Position numbers and translations under genes: made by a program. A DNA stretch of 64,000 nucleotides from Treponema sp. UBA6988. Lineage in GTDB: Bacteria; Spirochaetota; Spirochaetia; Treponematales; Treponemataceae. Location: assembly GCA_002448445.1 (NCBI GenBank), contig DJYC01000080.1, positions 1 through 64,000 of the forward strand. The letters run 5' to 3'. The notes beneath the pieces were generated by a model. It made no database searches and had not been told where the DNA came from. It was given only the letters and a program-made list of their open reading frames with translations. Shown piece by piece: positions 25,951 through 33,756 of the stretch; positions within the stretch are counted from its first letter, which is position 1; every line of letters starts with the position of its first letter.

Positions 25951-25979
25951 TTGATATTAAAAAAATATCATATTATAAT
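25951..25979 (+). promoter_or_regulatory. Strong sigma-70-type promoter of the lipoprotein at 26011
   Basis: TTGATA (25951-25956) and a perfect TATAAT (25974-25979) are spaced by 17 bases. Transcription should start near 25986, and an AAGGAG ribosome site follows just before the ATG at 26011. Confidence 0.85.
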
Positions 25980-26010
25980 AAAGATATACTAACTATAAAG
26001 GAGTATCTTT

Positions 26011-26505
26011 ATGAAAAAGCTACACGCTATCGCTTTTGTTACTTCTGTATTGTTCTTGGGATTCTTTGCAGTGGGTTGTGGTTCTACACCAGCACCAGAA
26101 ACTGTAGATGAAACAGTAGAAGATACAGTTGAAGAAACAAGCGAAGAAGTTTCTGTTGAACGTCCATCTGTTTCTGGTTCTATCCAGGGCACATGGTACG
26201 ATGAAAAGTATGACTGCGACTGGACTCTCGATGTTGGTGCATCAAACAAGTCAATTACTCTTCGCGATGCAAAGTCTGGTTCTTTGATTTACAAGTTCAC
26301 AGAAAACAACACACAGAACTTTGACTTCGCTGCTAGCTCTGACGGTGTCACAGTTCAGTTTGACTGCGCTGCAAAGAACCGCAACTACAAGTTTAAGAAG
26401 GCTGTTAGCTTGTCAAAGGACTTGGATATGGACATCTACAACTCCAAGTACAACACACGCCATCAGACTGTTATTACTTACAAGGGATACAAGGTTGAAG
26501 AATAG
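26011..26505 (+). CDS. Small acidic lipoprotein of unknown function
   Basis: A 164-residue protein with a lipoprotein signal peptide: MKKLHAIAF, a hydrophobic core and FFAVGC, with lipidation expected at C23. An acidic Thr/Val/Glu-rich linker (about 30-55) precedes a compact domain with GTWYDEKYDCDWTLDV and paired strands, resembling small beta-sandwich lipoproteins. Strong promoter, ribosome site and terminator suggest high expression as a single gene. Codon use is very regular (many preferred codons such as AAG and GAC), which also points to abundance. No specific family is recognised. Confidence 0.85.
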   Translation: MKKLHAIAFVTSVLFLGFFAVGCGSTPAPETVDETVEDTVEETSEEVSVERPSVSGSIQGTWYDEKYDCDWTLDVGASNKSITLRDAKSGSLIYKFTENNTQNFDFAASSDGVTVQFDCAAKNRNYKFKKAVSLSKDLDMDIYNSKYNTRHQTVITYKGYKVEE

Positions 26506-26545
26506 TCAACTTTGTGTAGCATAATCTGCTGCATAAACCCAAAGG

Positions 26546-26584
26546 GCAGTGGTCGTGAGAAATTGCGGCCGCTGCTTTTTTTTT
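26546..26584 (+). terminator. Rho-independent terminator after the small lipoprotein
   Basis: GCAGTGGTCG pairs with CGGCCGCTGC (with G-T pairs) over a short AT loop, followed by nine T at 26576-26584. Confidence 0.88.
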
Positions 26585-26630
26585 ACTTATTATAAAGCGT
26601 GAACCTGGATGCTTTAGGGAGATTCTAAAA

Positions 26631-27737
26631 ATGAAAAATGTATTTGTGCGTGTTTTGTTGCTTTCTGCCGCCTTAAGCCTATTTCTTTGTGCCTTAACTG
26701 GTTGCAGCAAAAAGGGGGCAAGGAAACTGAACGAACCGCTTACAAAAGAAAATCTTTGCGTGGGGTTTGTTTACATAGGCTCCATAAATGACCAGGGCTA
26801 TACCCAGGCACAGGACCAGGGACGCTTGGCTCTTGTTGCGGAAGGAATCAAAACTAAGTACGTAGAAAACGTGTCGGAAGATGAAGGCTGCGAAAAGGCA
26901 ATTCGAGACCTTATAGAACAGGATTGCAACGTAATATATACAACATCATACGGCTTTATGGACAGCACCATAAAAGTAGCACAGGAATTCCCCTACATAA
27001 AGTTTGGGCATTGCTCAGGATACAAGCGTGCGGCAAACGTTTCCACCTATTTTGGACGCGCATACGAAGCAAGGTATCTTGCCGGTATTGTTGCCGGAAT
27101 GAAGACAAAATCAAAGAAGATAGGCTACGTGGCGGCATTCCCCATCCCCGAATGCATCCGCGGAATAAACGCATTTGCGCTGGGAGTTCAGTCTGTAAAG
27201 CCGGATGCAACCGTAGAAGTTGTTTGGACAAACACTTGGTTTGACCCCAACCAGGAGCGCCAGGCAGCTTTGGAACTTTTGGAAAAGGGCTGCGATGTTC
27301 TTGAACAGCATCAGGATTCAACTGTTTCTCAGATAACCGCCCAGTCAAAGGGAGCTTTTGCCATAGGCTACAATGTAGACACGCCGGAAGCTGCACCAAA
27401 GGCCTACCTTACGGCACCAGTATTCAATTGGTCAATATTTATCCTTGACGATGTTCATAAGATTCTAGACGGAAGCTGGAAAAGCCGTGCATATTGGGAA
27501 GGTCTTGCAGCCGGAATGACGGATTTGGCACCCCTTAGCCCGCTTTGCGCACCCGGAACACAGGAAAAAGTGGACGAAGCAAAGGCAAGCATCATAAACG
27601 GATCGCTTAAGATTTTTAAGGGCCCCATCTACAAGCAGTCTGGAGAGCTAAAAGTTGCCGACGGATTCAGGATGAATGATGACGACATCTGGAACATGGA
27701 CTGGTTTGTAAAAGGTGTAATAGGTACGCTTCCATAA
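26631..27737 (+). CDS. BMP/PnrA-family substrate-binding lipoprotein
   Basis: The 368-residue lipoprotein has a signal peptide ending in ALTGC (C25). It then follows the basic-membrane-protein pattern: VGFVYIGSINDQGYTQAQDQG, VIYTTSYGFMDS, the hinge region FGRAYEARYLAGIVAGMK and KKIGYVAAFPIPECIRGIN. This family includes Treponema pallidum TmpC/PnrA, a purine nucleoside receptor of an ABC importer. No permease or ATPase gene is adjacent, so the transporter must be encoded elsewhere or it is an orphan receptor. A GGGAG ribosome site precedes the ATG. Confidence 0.92.
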   Translation: MKNVFVRVLLLSAALSLFLCALTGCSKKGARKLNEPLTKENLCVGFVYIGSINDQGYTQAQDQGRLALVAEGIKTKYVENVSEDEGCEKAIRDLIEQDCNVIYTTSYGFMDSTIKVAQEFPYIKFGHCSGYKRAANVSTYFGRAYEARYLAGIVAGMKTKSKKIGYVAAFPIPECIRGINAFALGVQSVKPDATVEVVWTNTWFDPNQERQAALELLEKGCDVLEQHQDSTVSQITAQSKGAFAIGYNVDTPEAAPKAYLTAPVFNWSIFILDDVHKILDGSWKSRAYWEGLAAGMTDLAPLSPLCAPGTQEKVDEAKASIINGSLKIFKGPIYKQSGELKVADGFRMNDDDIWNMDWFVKGVIGTLP

Positions 27738-27758
27738 TTGACATGCTTTGAGTAAAAT

Positions 27759-27787
27759 TTGATTAATTCCTTTAAATTAAGTATAAT
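27759..27787 (+). promoter_or_regulatory. Promoter of the pectinesterase gene, nine bases before its ATG
   Basis: TTGATT (27759-27764), 17 bases, then a perfect TATAAT (27782-27787). The predicted transcript starts within about three bases of the ATG at 27797, and no ribosome site is present, so the mRNA is probably leaderless. Confidence 0.75.
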
Positions 27788-27796
27788 ATACGCATT

Positions 27797-28813
27797 ATGT
27801 TAGAGCTTACAGTAAATCCTAATTCGGCAGTGGCCATCACATCTTCCCTTAAGAAAATAAAGGAAATGATTATGACCGGAGCCGTGCCCAAAGATACTCC
27901 AATCCACCTGACACTAGAACCGGGGATTTACAAAGAGACTGTCCGCTATAATATGCCCAACCCGCTTATCTTGGAGAGCGTGCCTGGAACAAAGAATACG
28001 GACTGCGTAATTCAGGCAGACAACTGCGAAGCTTTTCACAAGGGGCTGGAAAACCGTGCCGTCTTTTATTTGGGCGCACTTGCAACAAACGTTACGCTAA
28101 AGAATTTTTCCATAATCAACACGCACAACAAGTCCATTATGGAAGGAAACATTCTTCCCGATGCAGCGGAAGCCCTGGTCTGGGACAATGCTACAGGAAC
28201 TTTGTTTGCTGAAGGCCTCCGCTTGGAAGGTAGGCAGAACACCCTTTGCGCAAAAGGATTCGCCTGGTTCAAGGACAGCTACATTACCGGCGACACGGAT
28301 TTTATTTATGGCGATGCGGACACAGTTTTCTTTGAAGGCTGCGAAATTTGCATAAGAAAGGACAACCGTGGGGACTTTGACGGCTACGCTGTAAAGAGCA
28401 CTGCCATTGCAAACAAACCTGGCTTTGTTTTCTCCGACTGCCGCTTTACCGGAGACAAGCGCAAAAAGAACAACATCTATATTTACCGCACGGAAGGCCA
28501 CGGAAAGCCAACCTCTTTCAAGTGGTGGGACAGCGTTGCCCTATTGAACTGCTTTGTTAGCGAATACTACAACCCAGAATTTGGTTGGGATGACGACATG
28601 AGCCTTCCAGTCTACCCGCGTGGCAATGCAAAAAACGGCTGGCGCGAATACAACACAAAAATTGTTTCAAAAGCGGGAAAGGTTACCGAAGCCGATACAA
28701 CACAGCGCAACATAAAGAGCTACACCCTAACCGATGACGACTTCTTTGCCCTTTATGCAAGCCGCTACCTTATTTTGCACGACACGCCTTTTGTAAAGAT
28801 TCTGGATAACTAG
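27797..28813 (+). CDS. Pectinesterase-family protein without signal peptide
   Basis: A 338-residue right-handed beta-helix protein of the pectin methylesterase family (CE8). It starts LELTVNPNSAVA, has the family strand LTLEPGIYKETV near 43-54, and the catalytic segment SYITGDTDFIYGDADTVFF near 164-182, which holds one of the two active-site aspartates. Family members remove methyl groups from pectin or oligogalacturonides. There is no secretion signal, so it probably acts on imported oligomers in the cytoplasm, though periplasmic targeting by another route cannot be excluded. It is a single gene with a likely leaderless transcript. Confidence 0.88.
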   Translation: MLELTVNPNSAVAITSSLKKIKEMIMTGAVPKDTPIHLTLEPGIYKETVRYNMPNPLILESVPGTKNTDCVIQADNCEAFHKGLENRAVFYLGALATNVTLKNFSIINTHNKSIMEGNILPDAAEALVWDNATGTLFAEGLRLEGRQNTLCAKGFAWFKDSYITGDTDFIYGDADTVFFEGCEICIRKDNRGDFDGYAVKSTAIANKPGFVFSDCRFTGDKRKKNNIYIYRTEGHGKPTSFKWWDSVALLNCFVSEYYNPEFGWDDDMSLPVYPRGNAKNGWREYNTKIVSKAGKVTEADTTQRNIKSYTLTDDDFFALYASRYLILHDTPFVKILDN

Positions 28814-28839
28814 CAGGAATTTTTTCTTGCGCACCCCCG

Positions 28840-29658
28840 CTAGGCTTTGTCTACTCCAAGTCCAAAGAGGGCAAAGTCTGCGCGGACAGGGTCTTCTGGA
28901 AAGTATTGCCTCATTTTGTTCGTAAGCTCAACTGCGGTTTTTAGTGAGGCAGCCCGGCACTTTCCGGAAGAAGCCGGCGGTAAAAAGCCAAGCCTTGTTG
29001 CTTCCTGCATAACATGTGTGTCCAGGGGAATTAAAAGATCCGTCTTTTTGTACCACTTCCAAAGCCCCATGTCTACCGGGGAAGAATCCCTTACCATCCA
29101 GCGCAGGAACATTTGAAGCCTTTTGTCTGCGGAAGATTCTCCGTGGGGAATAATGGAACATTCCTTTGGAAAAAAAGATGCAATCACTTTAGAAAGAATC
29201 GGGCAGCCGGAATTTGCCCTTGCAGTTTTTCTTGAAAAAGAATCCGCGTCTTTGCAGGCTTTCAGAAATTCAGCATGAAAAAAATCACCCAGGCTCGAAG
29301 ATTGTTTCAAAATGGAGGAAAGCACGTCAAAAAAAATGCGCATAGTCCTAAAAGAAAACATCCTGTAAAAAGATTTGTCTGATTCCAAAAAAAACGTTTT
29401 GTAGCCGCCGTCAAGAACCCATTTTGCAGGCCAAGAACCCGCTTTGTCTAAAATCATCTGGACATGGCTTATTATTTGGTTGCGTCTTCCAAAAGCAAGG
29501 TTTGCCGCAAGAAAGGCAACAAGTTCTATGTCTTCTGTGGCAGAAAAGCGGTGCATAAACTGGGAAGGGTCATTTTTTATAAAATCCGCGTTTTCGTACT
29601 TGTCTGCCAGGGCCAGCATCTGTTTCTTGCCTGCAATTCCTTCCGGTAAAAAATCCAT
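28840..29658 (-). CDS. TIGR02757/DUF2400 family protein
   Basis: About 272 residues from the ATG at 29658, which has an AAAGAGG ribosome site; a longer frame extends upstream through GC-rich non-coding sequence and is not used. The text DPSQFMHRFSATEDIELVAF, AANLAFGRRNQI and RWMVRDSSPVDMGLW, together with LDTHVMQEATRLG, is typical of this family. The family is common in spirochaetes and Bacteroidetes; it resembles helix-hairpin-helix DNA glycosylases but its reaction is not established. The closest gene on the same strand is 340 bases upstream. Confidence 0.88.
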   Translation of the reverse strand: MDFLPEGIAGKKQMLALADKYENADFIKNDPSQFMHRFSATEDIELVAFLAANLAFGRRNQIISHVQMILDKAGSWPAKWVLDGGYKTFFLESDKSFYRMFSFRTMRIFFDVLSSILKQSSSLGDFFHAEFLKACKDADSFSRKTARANSGCPILSKVIASFFPKECSIIPHGESSADKRLQMFLRWMVRDSSPVDMGLWKWYKKTDLLIPLDTHVMQEATRLGFLPPASSGKCRAASLKTAVELTNKMRQYFPEDPVRADFALFGLGVDKA

Positions 29659-29792
29659 CTTTGACCTCTTTCTTTTTGGAGCGCATGCCTTTTTTACCTC
29701 CTGCCTACAATGCAAAGCGCAAGTGCCAATTATTACCCGCTTTCCAGGGTTCCGGGGCCCCAACCCCTCCATTGCTCCACTCTGTTCCGCAA

Positions 29793-29807
29793 CCCGCCTT
29801 CGGCGGG
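29793..29807 (+). repeat. GC-rich hairpin in the leader of the DUF2400 gene
   Basis: CCCGCCTTCGGCGGG is a perfect six-base-pair hairpin with an extra C, flanked by CCCCTCCATTGCTCC and CCCTTCCAATCGGGG. Parts of this text recur in inverse orientation near 42737, so it may belong to the intergenic repeat family seen at 33461 and 42737. The 337-base gap from 29659 to 29995 otherwise holds the candidate small RNA at 29864-29947. Confidence 0.5.
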
Positions 29808-29863
29808 CCCTTCCAATCGGGGCTAGGCATTTATATGCAAAAATTCTGCCAACTTCTGCGAGC

Positions 29864-29947
29864 AAAAAAATTGCCTGTACCATCCAACGGACAGATACAG
29901 GCTAAAGGAGGCGGAAATCATAAAAAAAACGATTTCCAAAAATGCAT
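29864..29947 (-). ncRNA. Candidate small RNA or attenuated leader, about 84 bases
   Basis: On the minus strand a promoter TTGACA (29977-29982), 17 bases, TAATAT (29954-29959) predicts a start near 29947. A terminator follows: GCCTGTA (29896-29902) pairs with TACAGGC (29873-29879) and seven T end at 29864. Between them lies a GGAAATC/GATTTCC hairpin (29913-29937) and an unpaired GCCTCCTTTA, which matches the anti-Shine-Dalgarno sequence and could pair with ribosome sites. The terminator could instead simply end the pyrE-vsr-CDF transcript. Confidence 0.4.
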
Positions 29948-29995
29948 AATTAAATATTATCTGAAATTCCCTTTGTTGTCAAGGGAAAAATTCTG

Positions 29996-31123
29996 CTAGT
30001 CGGACAAATCTGCATCCAGGTTCATGTGGATTTTAAAGTCCGGGTATTTTTGGCAGATTTTTTTGTGGATTTCTTTGTACTGCTCTTCGCGGTCTTTTGC
30101 ATCAAAAGAAATGATTATGTCAAACTTTATGAGCTTGTCTTCTTTGCTAAGATAAAAGCCGTGGATTTGCATTACGTCTTTGTATTGGTCCGTAATTTCC
30201 TTTATGCCCTCTAGGTACTTTGCGGCTTCCGAAGTGTCGCTGTTGTGCGAATAGATTCCTATTGCGGAAAGTGCCACGTTGTTTTCTTTGTAGATGGCGT
30301 TTGTAATTTTTATGGAAAGGTCGTCTATTTCTTTTGCGGTCATGTTCTCCGGCACTTCTATGTGAACAGAGCCAATCATTCTGTCTGGGCCGTAAGAGTT
30401 AAGGCTTAGGTCGTAGGCTCCAAGGACATTTGGAAAAGCTGCAATATTTTTTTTGACGTTCCTAGAAAGTTCCTTGGAAATGCGGCTGCCAAGAATGTCG
30501 TCCAGAGTGTCTTTTAGCATTTCTATTCCGCTTTTTAAGATGAAGAGCGAAATTATGCAGCCAATGTATGCTTCAAGCGAAAAGCCCGTAAACTTTGCAA
30601 TTAGTGCGCCTGCCAAAACTCCTGCAGAAAGGAAGGCATCGTTTCTTGCGTCTTCACCGGATGCAATGAGCGATTTACTGTCTGTGTCTTTTCCCTGCTT
30701 TTTTACCCAGGCACCAAGAATGAATTTTACGAATACCGCTGTGGCAACGATTGCTATGGTTACGGTAGAGTATTCTGCTTTTTGCGGATGAATTATTTTT
30801 ACGATTGATTCTTTTAGCGAAGTGAATCCTGCGTACAAAACAATTGCCGCTATGATTGAAGCGGAAAGATATTCTATGCGGCCGTAGCCAAAGGGGTGCT
30901 TTTTGTCTGCCGGTTTAAGAGAAAGCTTTGTCCCGATGATGGTTATTATAGAAGAAAGTGCGTCAGATAAATTGTTTACCGCATCGAGTATTATGGAAAT
31001 TGAGCCGGAGACAAGGCCCGCTGCTGCCTTAAAGGATGCAAGCACAACGTTTGCCGCTATGCTGATTATGGAGACTGCTACTATCTTTTTGTCCCGCTTT
31101 TGTTCTTTTGGATTGTTTTTCAT
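29996..31123 (-). CDS. Cation diffusion facilitator (CDF) family transporter
   Basis: The 375-residue membrane protein has six likely membrane segments. The metal-site helix reads ILDAVNNLSDALSSI (with the two conserved aspartates), followed by KKHPFGYGRIEYLSASIIAA, the family signature. A further metal site is suggested by SGEDARNDAFLS in a later helix. The C-terminal cytoplasmic domain (about 215-375) is longer than in the shortest members. It exports divalent metal such as zinc, iron or manganese; the ion cannot be told from sequence. It follows vsr by 15 bases and also has its own promoter within the vsr end. Confidence 0.93.
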   Translation of the reverse strand: MKNNPKEQKRDKKIVAVSIISIAANVVLASFKAAAGLVSGSISIILDAVNNLSDALSSIITIIGTKLSLKPADKKHPFGYGRIEYLSASIIAAIVLYAGFTSLKESIVKIIHPQKAEYSTVTIAIVATAVFVKFILGAWVKKQGKDTDSKSLIASGEDARNDAFLSAGVLAGALIAKFTGFSLEAYIGCIISLFILKSGIEMLKDTLDDILGSRISKELSRNVKKNIAAFPNVLGAYDLSLNSYGPDRMIGSVHIEVPENMTAKEIDDLSIKITNAIYKENNVALSAIGIYSHNSDTSEAAKYLEGIKEITDQYKDVMQIHGFYLSKEDKLIKFDIIISFDAKDREEQYKEIHKKICQKYPDFKIHMNLDADLSD

Positions 31124-31135
31124 ATTCTGCCTATC

Positions 31136-31164
31136 ATATTAAAATTCTGCGAAGGTTCTGTCAA
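31136..31164 (-). promoter_or_regulatory. Promoter of the CDF gene inside the end of vsr
   Basis: On the minus strand TTGACA (31159-31164), 17 bases, TAATAT (31136-31141). It lies in the last codons of vsr and would allow separate expression of the CDF gene. Confidence 0.6.
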
Positions 31165-31660
31165 ATTCTTCTTCCAGCCACAGGGAAATTTTTTCGCTTA
31201 CATTGCGGATTTTTTCTGCCCTCTTTTTGCCGGTTATGGAACATTCCCATACAAGGCAAACCCGCCAGCCTTCTTCTATAAGTTCTTGGATTTCTTTTGC
31301 GTCCCGCTCACGGTTGCGCTTTATCTTGTTGACCCAAAATTCGCTGTTGGTCTTGGGAATGTGGTATTTTGGGCAGGCCTTTGCAGAATAAACTTTTTTC
31401 TTTTGCGAAGGATTTTTTAGGCTCAAAAGCTTTTCCACTGCAAAGGGGACGTGTCCGTGCCAAAAGCAGCCGTTTACAAATATTATTGCGTGGTAATGCG
31501 GCAGAACAATGTCCGGTTTTCCTGCAAGCCGGGCATCGTTTTTTCTAAAGCGGAATCCCAATTTGAAGAGGGCAGAGCGCACGGCCCTTTCTGGAGCGGT
31601 GTTTGTGCTTCGTATGGCGGCCATGTTTGCGTGCCTTTGCTCTAAAGTAGCCCTGTCCAT
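31139..31660 (-). CDS. vsr: Very short patch repair endonuclease Vsr
   Basis: A 173-residue protein with the Vsr pattern: RHANMAAIRSTNTAPERAVR, GFRFRKNDARLAGKPDIVLP, IFVNGCFWHGH and the closing GWRVCLVWECSI. The aspartate of KPDIVL and the FWHGH histidines are the active-site residues. Vsr nicks T:G mismatches that arise when methylated cytosine deaminates, normally next to a dcm-type methylase gene. No cytosine methylase is in the window. Here it is placed between pyrE (27 bases upstream) and a CDF transporter gene (15 bases downstream), on the same strand. Confidence 0.93.
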   Translation of the reverse strand: MDRATLEQRHANMAAIRSTNTAPERAVRSALFKLGFRFRKNDARLAGKPDIVLPHYHAIIFVNGCFWHGHVPFAVEKLLSLKNPSQKKKVYSAKACPKYHIPKTNSEFWVNKIKRNRERDAKEIQELIEEGWRVCLVWECSITGKKRAEKIRNVSEKISLWLEEEFDRTFAEF

Positions 31661-31687
31661 TGGAATTCCTGCCTGCTGTAAGGATGC

Positions 31688-32356
31688 TTATTTTGCTCCC
31701 CATTCCTTGTAGTAGGCATCTATTTCTGCCTTTATGGAATCGGTTATGAGACCTCCCGGTGTGTGAAGGTATTCAACCACTTCCTGCATGGAAACTATTG
31801 CGCGTGCCGGAAAGCCGTATTTTGCCGTAATTGTGTCCAAGGCGGATTTGTCTGTGTCCAGGGCTTTTTCCATGCGGTTAAGGCTTACCATTTCCCCGAT
31901 GATTTTAACATTTCCCTGTGCCATTACGATTGGGTAGGTTTCTTCTATAGATTTGCCGGATGTGGTTACGTCTTCTATGATTACAACCCTCTCCCCGTCT
32001 TTGATTGGGCTGCCCAATAGGGAACCCTTGTCTGCACCGTGGTCTTTTTCTTCCTTGCGGTTTGAACAGTAGCGCACTTCCTTGCCGTATAGCTTTGAGT
32101 ATGCGATTGCCGTTGTTACCGCCAGGGGAATTCCCTTGTAGGCGGGGCCAAACAATACGTCAAAGTCGTCACCAAAGTTTGAGTGGATTGCCTTGGCATA
32201 AAATTCACCAAGCTTGCTAAGCTGGCTGCCTGTTACGTAGGCACCTGCATTCATAAAGAAGGGGGATTTGCGCCCGCTTTTTAGCGTGAATGAACCAAAT
32301 TTGAGCGCATTGCATTCAACCATAAAATCAATGAATTCTTTCTTGTAATCTTCCAT
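31688..32356 (-). CDS. pyrE: Orotate phosphoribosyltransferase
   Basis: 222 residues from the ATG at 32356 (MEDYKKEFIDFMVECNAL). The family elements are FGSFTLKSGRKSPFFMNAG, where the KSGRKSP loop binds substrate, DVLFGPAYKGIPLA, and the PRPP-binding VVIIEDVTTSGKSIEE. It makes orotidine monophosphate in pyrimidine synthesis. In-frame ATG codons upstream (32365, 32368, 32392) lie in the promoter, so I prefer 32356: its -10 box ends seven bases before, making a leaderless mRNA likely. vsr follows. Confidence 0.93.
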   Translation of the reverse strand: MEDYKKEFIDFMVECNALKFGSFTLKSGRKSPFFMNAGAYVTGSQLSKLGEFYAKAIHSNFGDDFDVLFGPAYKGIPLAVTTAIAYSKLYGKEVRYCSNRKEEKDHGADKGSLLGSPIKDGERVVIIEDVTTSGKSIEETYPIVMAQGNVKIIGEMVSLNRMEKALDTDKSALDTITAKYGFPARAIVSMQEVVEYLHTPGGLITDSIKAEIDAYYKEWGAK

Positions 32357-32363
32357 GGAAAAC

Positions 32364-32392
32364 ATCATAGCGCATCTATAAAAAATGTGCAA
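32364..32392 (-). promoter_or_regulatory. Promoter of pyrE, seven bases before its ATG
   Basis: On the minus strand TTGCAC (32387-32392), 17 bases, TATGAT (32364-32369), then seven bases to the ATG. No ribosome site is present between them. Confidence 0.7.
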
Positions 32393-32472
32393 TTTATAAT
32401 CATTCCCGTGACGTGGGAATGGGCTTGAAGTAAGATTTAGTCAAGACTTGCAAAGATAAGGAGGATTCTGCT

Positions 32473-33435
32473 ATGAGAAAGAAATTTGCTGTTTTGTCTG
32501 TGTTGGTTTTGTTTTTTGCAAAGGCTTTTGCCCAGAAAGACTATTCCCAGATTTCTCCGCGCATACACCGGATGATTGTTGCAACGGTAAAAGAGGCTCA
32601 GGCGAATGTCTATGACTACAATCTTGACGGAACGGTTAACTGTCGCGACTATTCGTGTGTATTTAAGATAACCTGGGACAGAAAGTTTCCGGCGGAGGCA
32701 TACCGCTGCATTCTTGTGCGGAACACTCCTCCAAATGAGGTAGGGCATCTTTTTGTAAATATATTGGATGATAATTCCTGCTATATTGATGTGGAACCAC
32801 AGGCATATTCCCCGCAGCATTATCTTATGGCGGAAAACTGGCCTAAGGGCAAGTATAGTAATGCTGCGTACAGCTATTACAATGAGACTGACTATTGGCT
32901 TTCTGAACCTAGGGGCTTTGCCATGGCAGAACATAGTGGCCGTTCTGGAAATTCTGGTGCTTCTTATTACAGTAGTGCTTCTTCTGCCGGAGACTCCGGT
33001 GAGAATGCTGGCAGCGGATATTTTTCCCTTGGTTATATGGGAAGTTTGAGCTTAGAAAATTCTTCCGATTCTGGCTTGCTGAATTTTCAGAAATACGGAG
33101 TTGAGCTTGCCTTTGAAACGCCTTTTTACGAGGACGGTTTTTTCCTGATTTTTGCTGCAGATTACATTACGGACGGAGAGGGTGAACATAAGGAGCAGGC
33201 TTTGCTTACCGGTCTTGATGTGGGCTACTGCGTGAATTCTATTATTCAGCCCTATGTGGGGACTTTTGCCGGAGTAAAATGGACAGACACTTTTTCTTTG
33301 GAGAACATTGGTTTTGCGTGGAAAGTCTGCGCTGGCAACCGCTTTTCCTTCTCGTCATTTATAGTGCGGGCAGAAGTATCCTATTGTTCTGTTCTAAAAG
33401 GGACGGCTATGGTAGCGATAGGAATTGGGCTTTAA
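32473..33435 (+). CDS. Exported protein with a dockerin-like calcium loop and a beta-barrel-like C-terminus
   Basis: A 320-residue protein with a signal peptide cleaved after AKAFA. Residues about 47-60 read YDYNLDGTVNCRDYS, like the first loop of a dockerin or EF-hand (D-x-N-x-D-G), followed by a domain with WDRKFPAEAYRC and VGHLFVNILDD. A Ser/Gly/Ala-rich linker (about 155-180) leads to strands with alternating hydrophobics (GLLNFQKYGVELAFETPF, SIIQPYVGTFAGVKW) that could form an outer-membrane barrel. AAGGAGG precedes the ATG. No family is recognised. Confidence 0.75.
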   Translation: MRKKFAVLSVLVLFFAKAFAQKDYSQISPRIHRMIVATVKEAQANVYDYNLDGTVNCRDYSCVFKITWDRKFPAEAYRCILVRNTPPNEVGHLFVNILDDNSCYIDVEPQAYSPQHYLMAENWPKGKYSNAAYSYYNETDYWLSEPRGFAMAEHSGRSGNSGASYYSSASSAGDSGENAGSGYFSLGYMGSLSLENSSDSGLLNFQKYGVELAFETPFYEDGFFLIFAADYITDGEGEHKEQALLTGLDVGYCVNSIIQPYVGTFAGVKWTDTFSLENIGFAWKVCAGNRFSFSSFIVRAEVSYCSVLKGTAMVAIGIGL

Positions 33436-33460
33436 GGATGCAGCAGAAAAAAGCGCGGCA

Positions 33461-33588
33461 GGCACTGGAGGGGCGGTTGGTTAAAAATTGCATCCATGCA
33501 ATTTTTAACCATGAGTTTTCCGATGGAAAACTCACCTGTTTTGATTGTCAACATATTGACGCGCCCTCCATGGTGCTATTTGTTTACA
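33461..33588 (+). repeat. Structured intergenic repeat, copy A
   Basis: Two perfect hairpins stand side by side: GGTTAAAAATTGCA with its complement (33479-33510, four-base loop) and GAGTTTTCC with GGAAAACTC (33513-33533). They are enclosed by an outer stem of GGCACTGGAGGGGCG (33461) and CGCCCTCCATGGTGC (33562). A 31-base box at 33558-33588 (GACGCGCCCTCC...TTGTTTACA) recurs at 42833 with three changes. The rest of the 320-base gap before 33757 holds no evident gene. Confidence 0.7.
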
Positions 33589-33756
33589 GATACGGGCCGG
33601 AACCCCGCAAGCGCCACCCACTGGGCCTGTTGGGCAGCGGATGATTTAGCTGGATTCAAAAGGCAAGTGCCGCATTATTTAAAGAAAAAAAACTTGACTT
33701 ATGGCTATTGTTAATTCAGAATTGATGGTGGAATATTTTTAAAGTGAGGAAGGTTT

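Noticed and set aside
29658..29883. N-terminal extension of the DUF2400 protein to 29883
   Set aside because: The extra residues are basic, low in normal codon use and lie over GC-rich hairpins; a good ribosome site precedes 29658.
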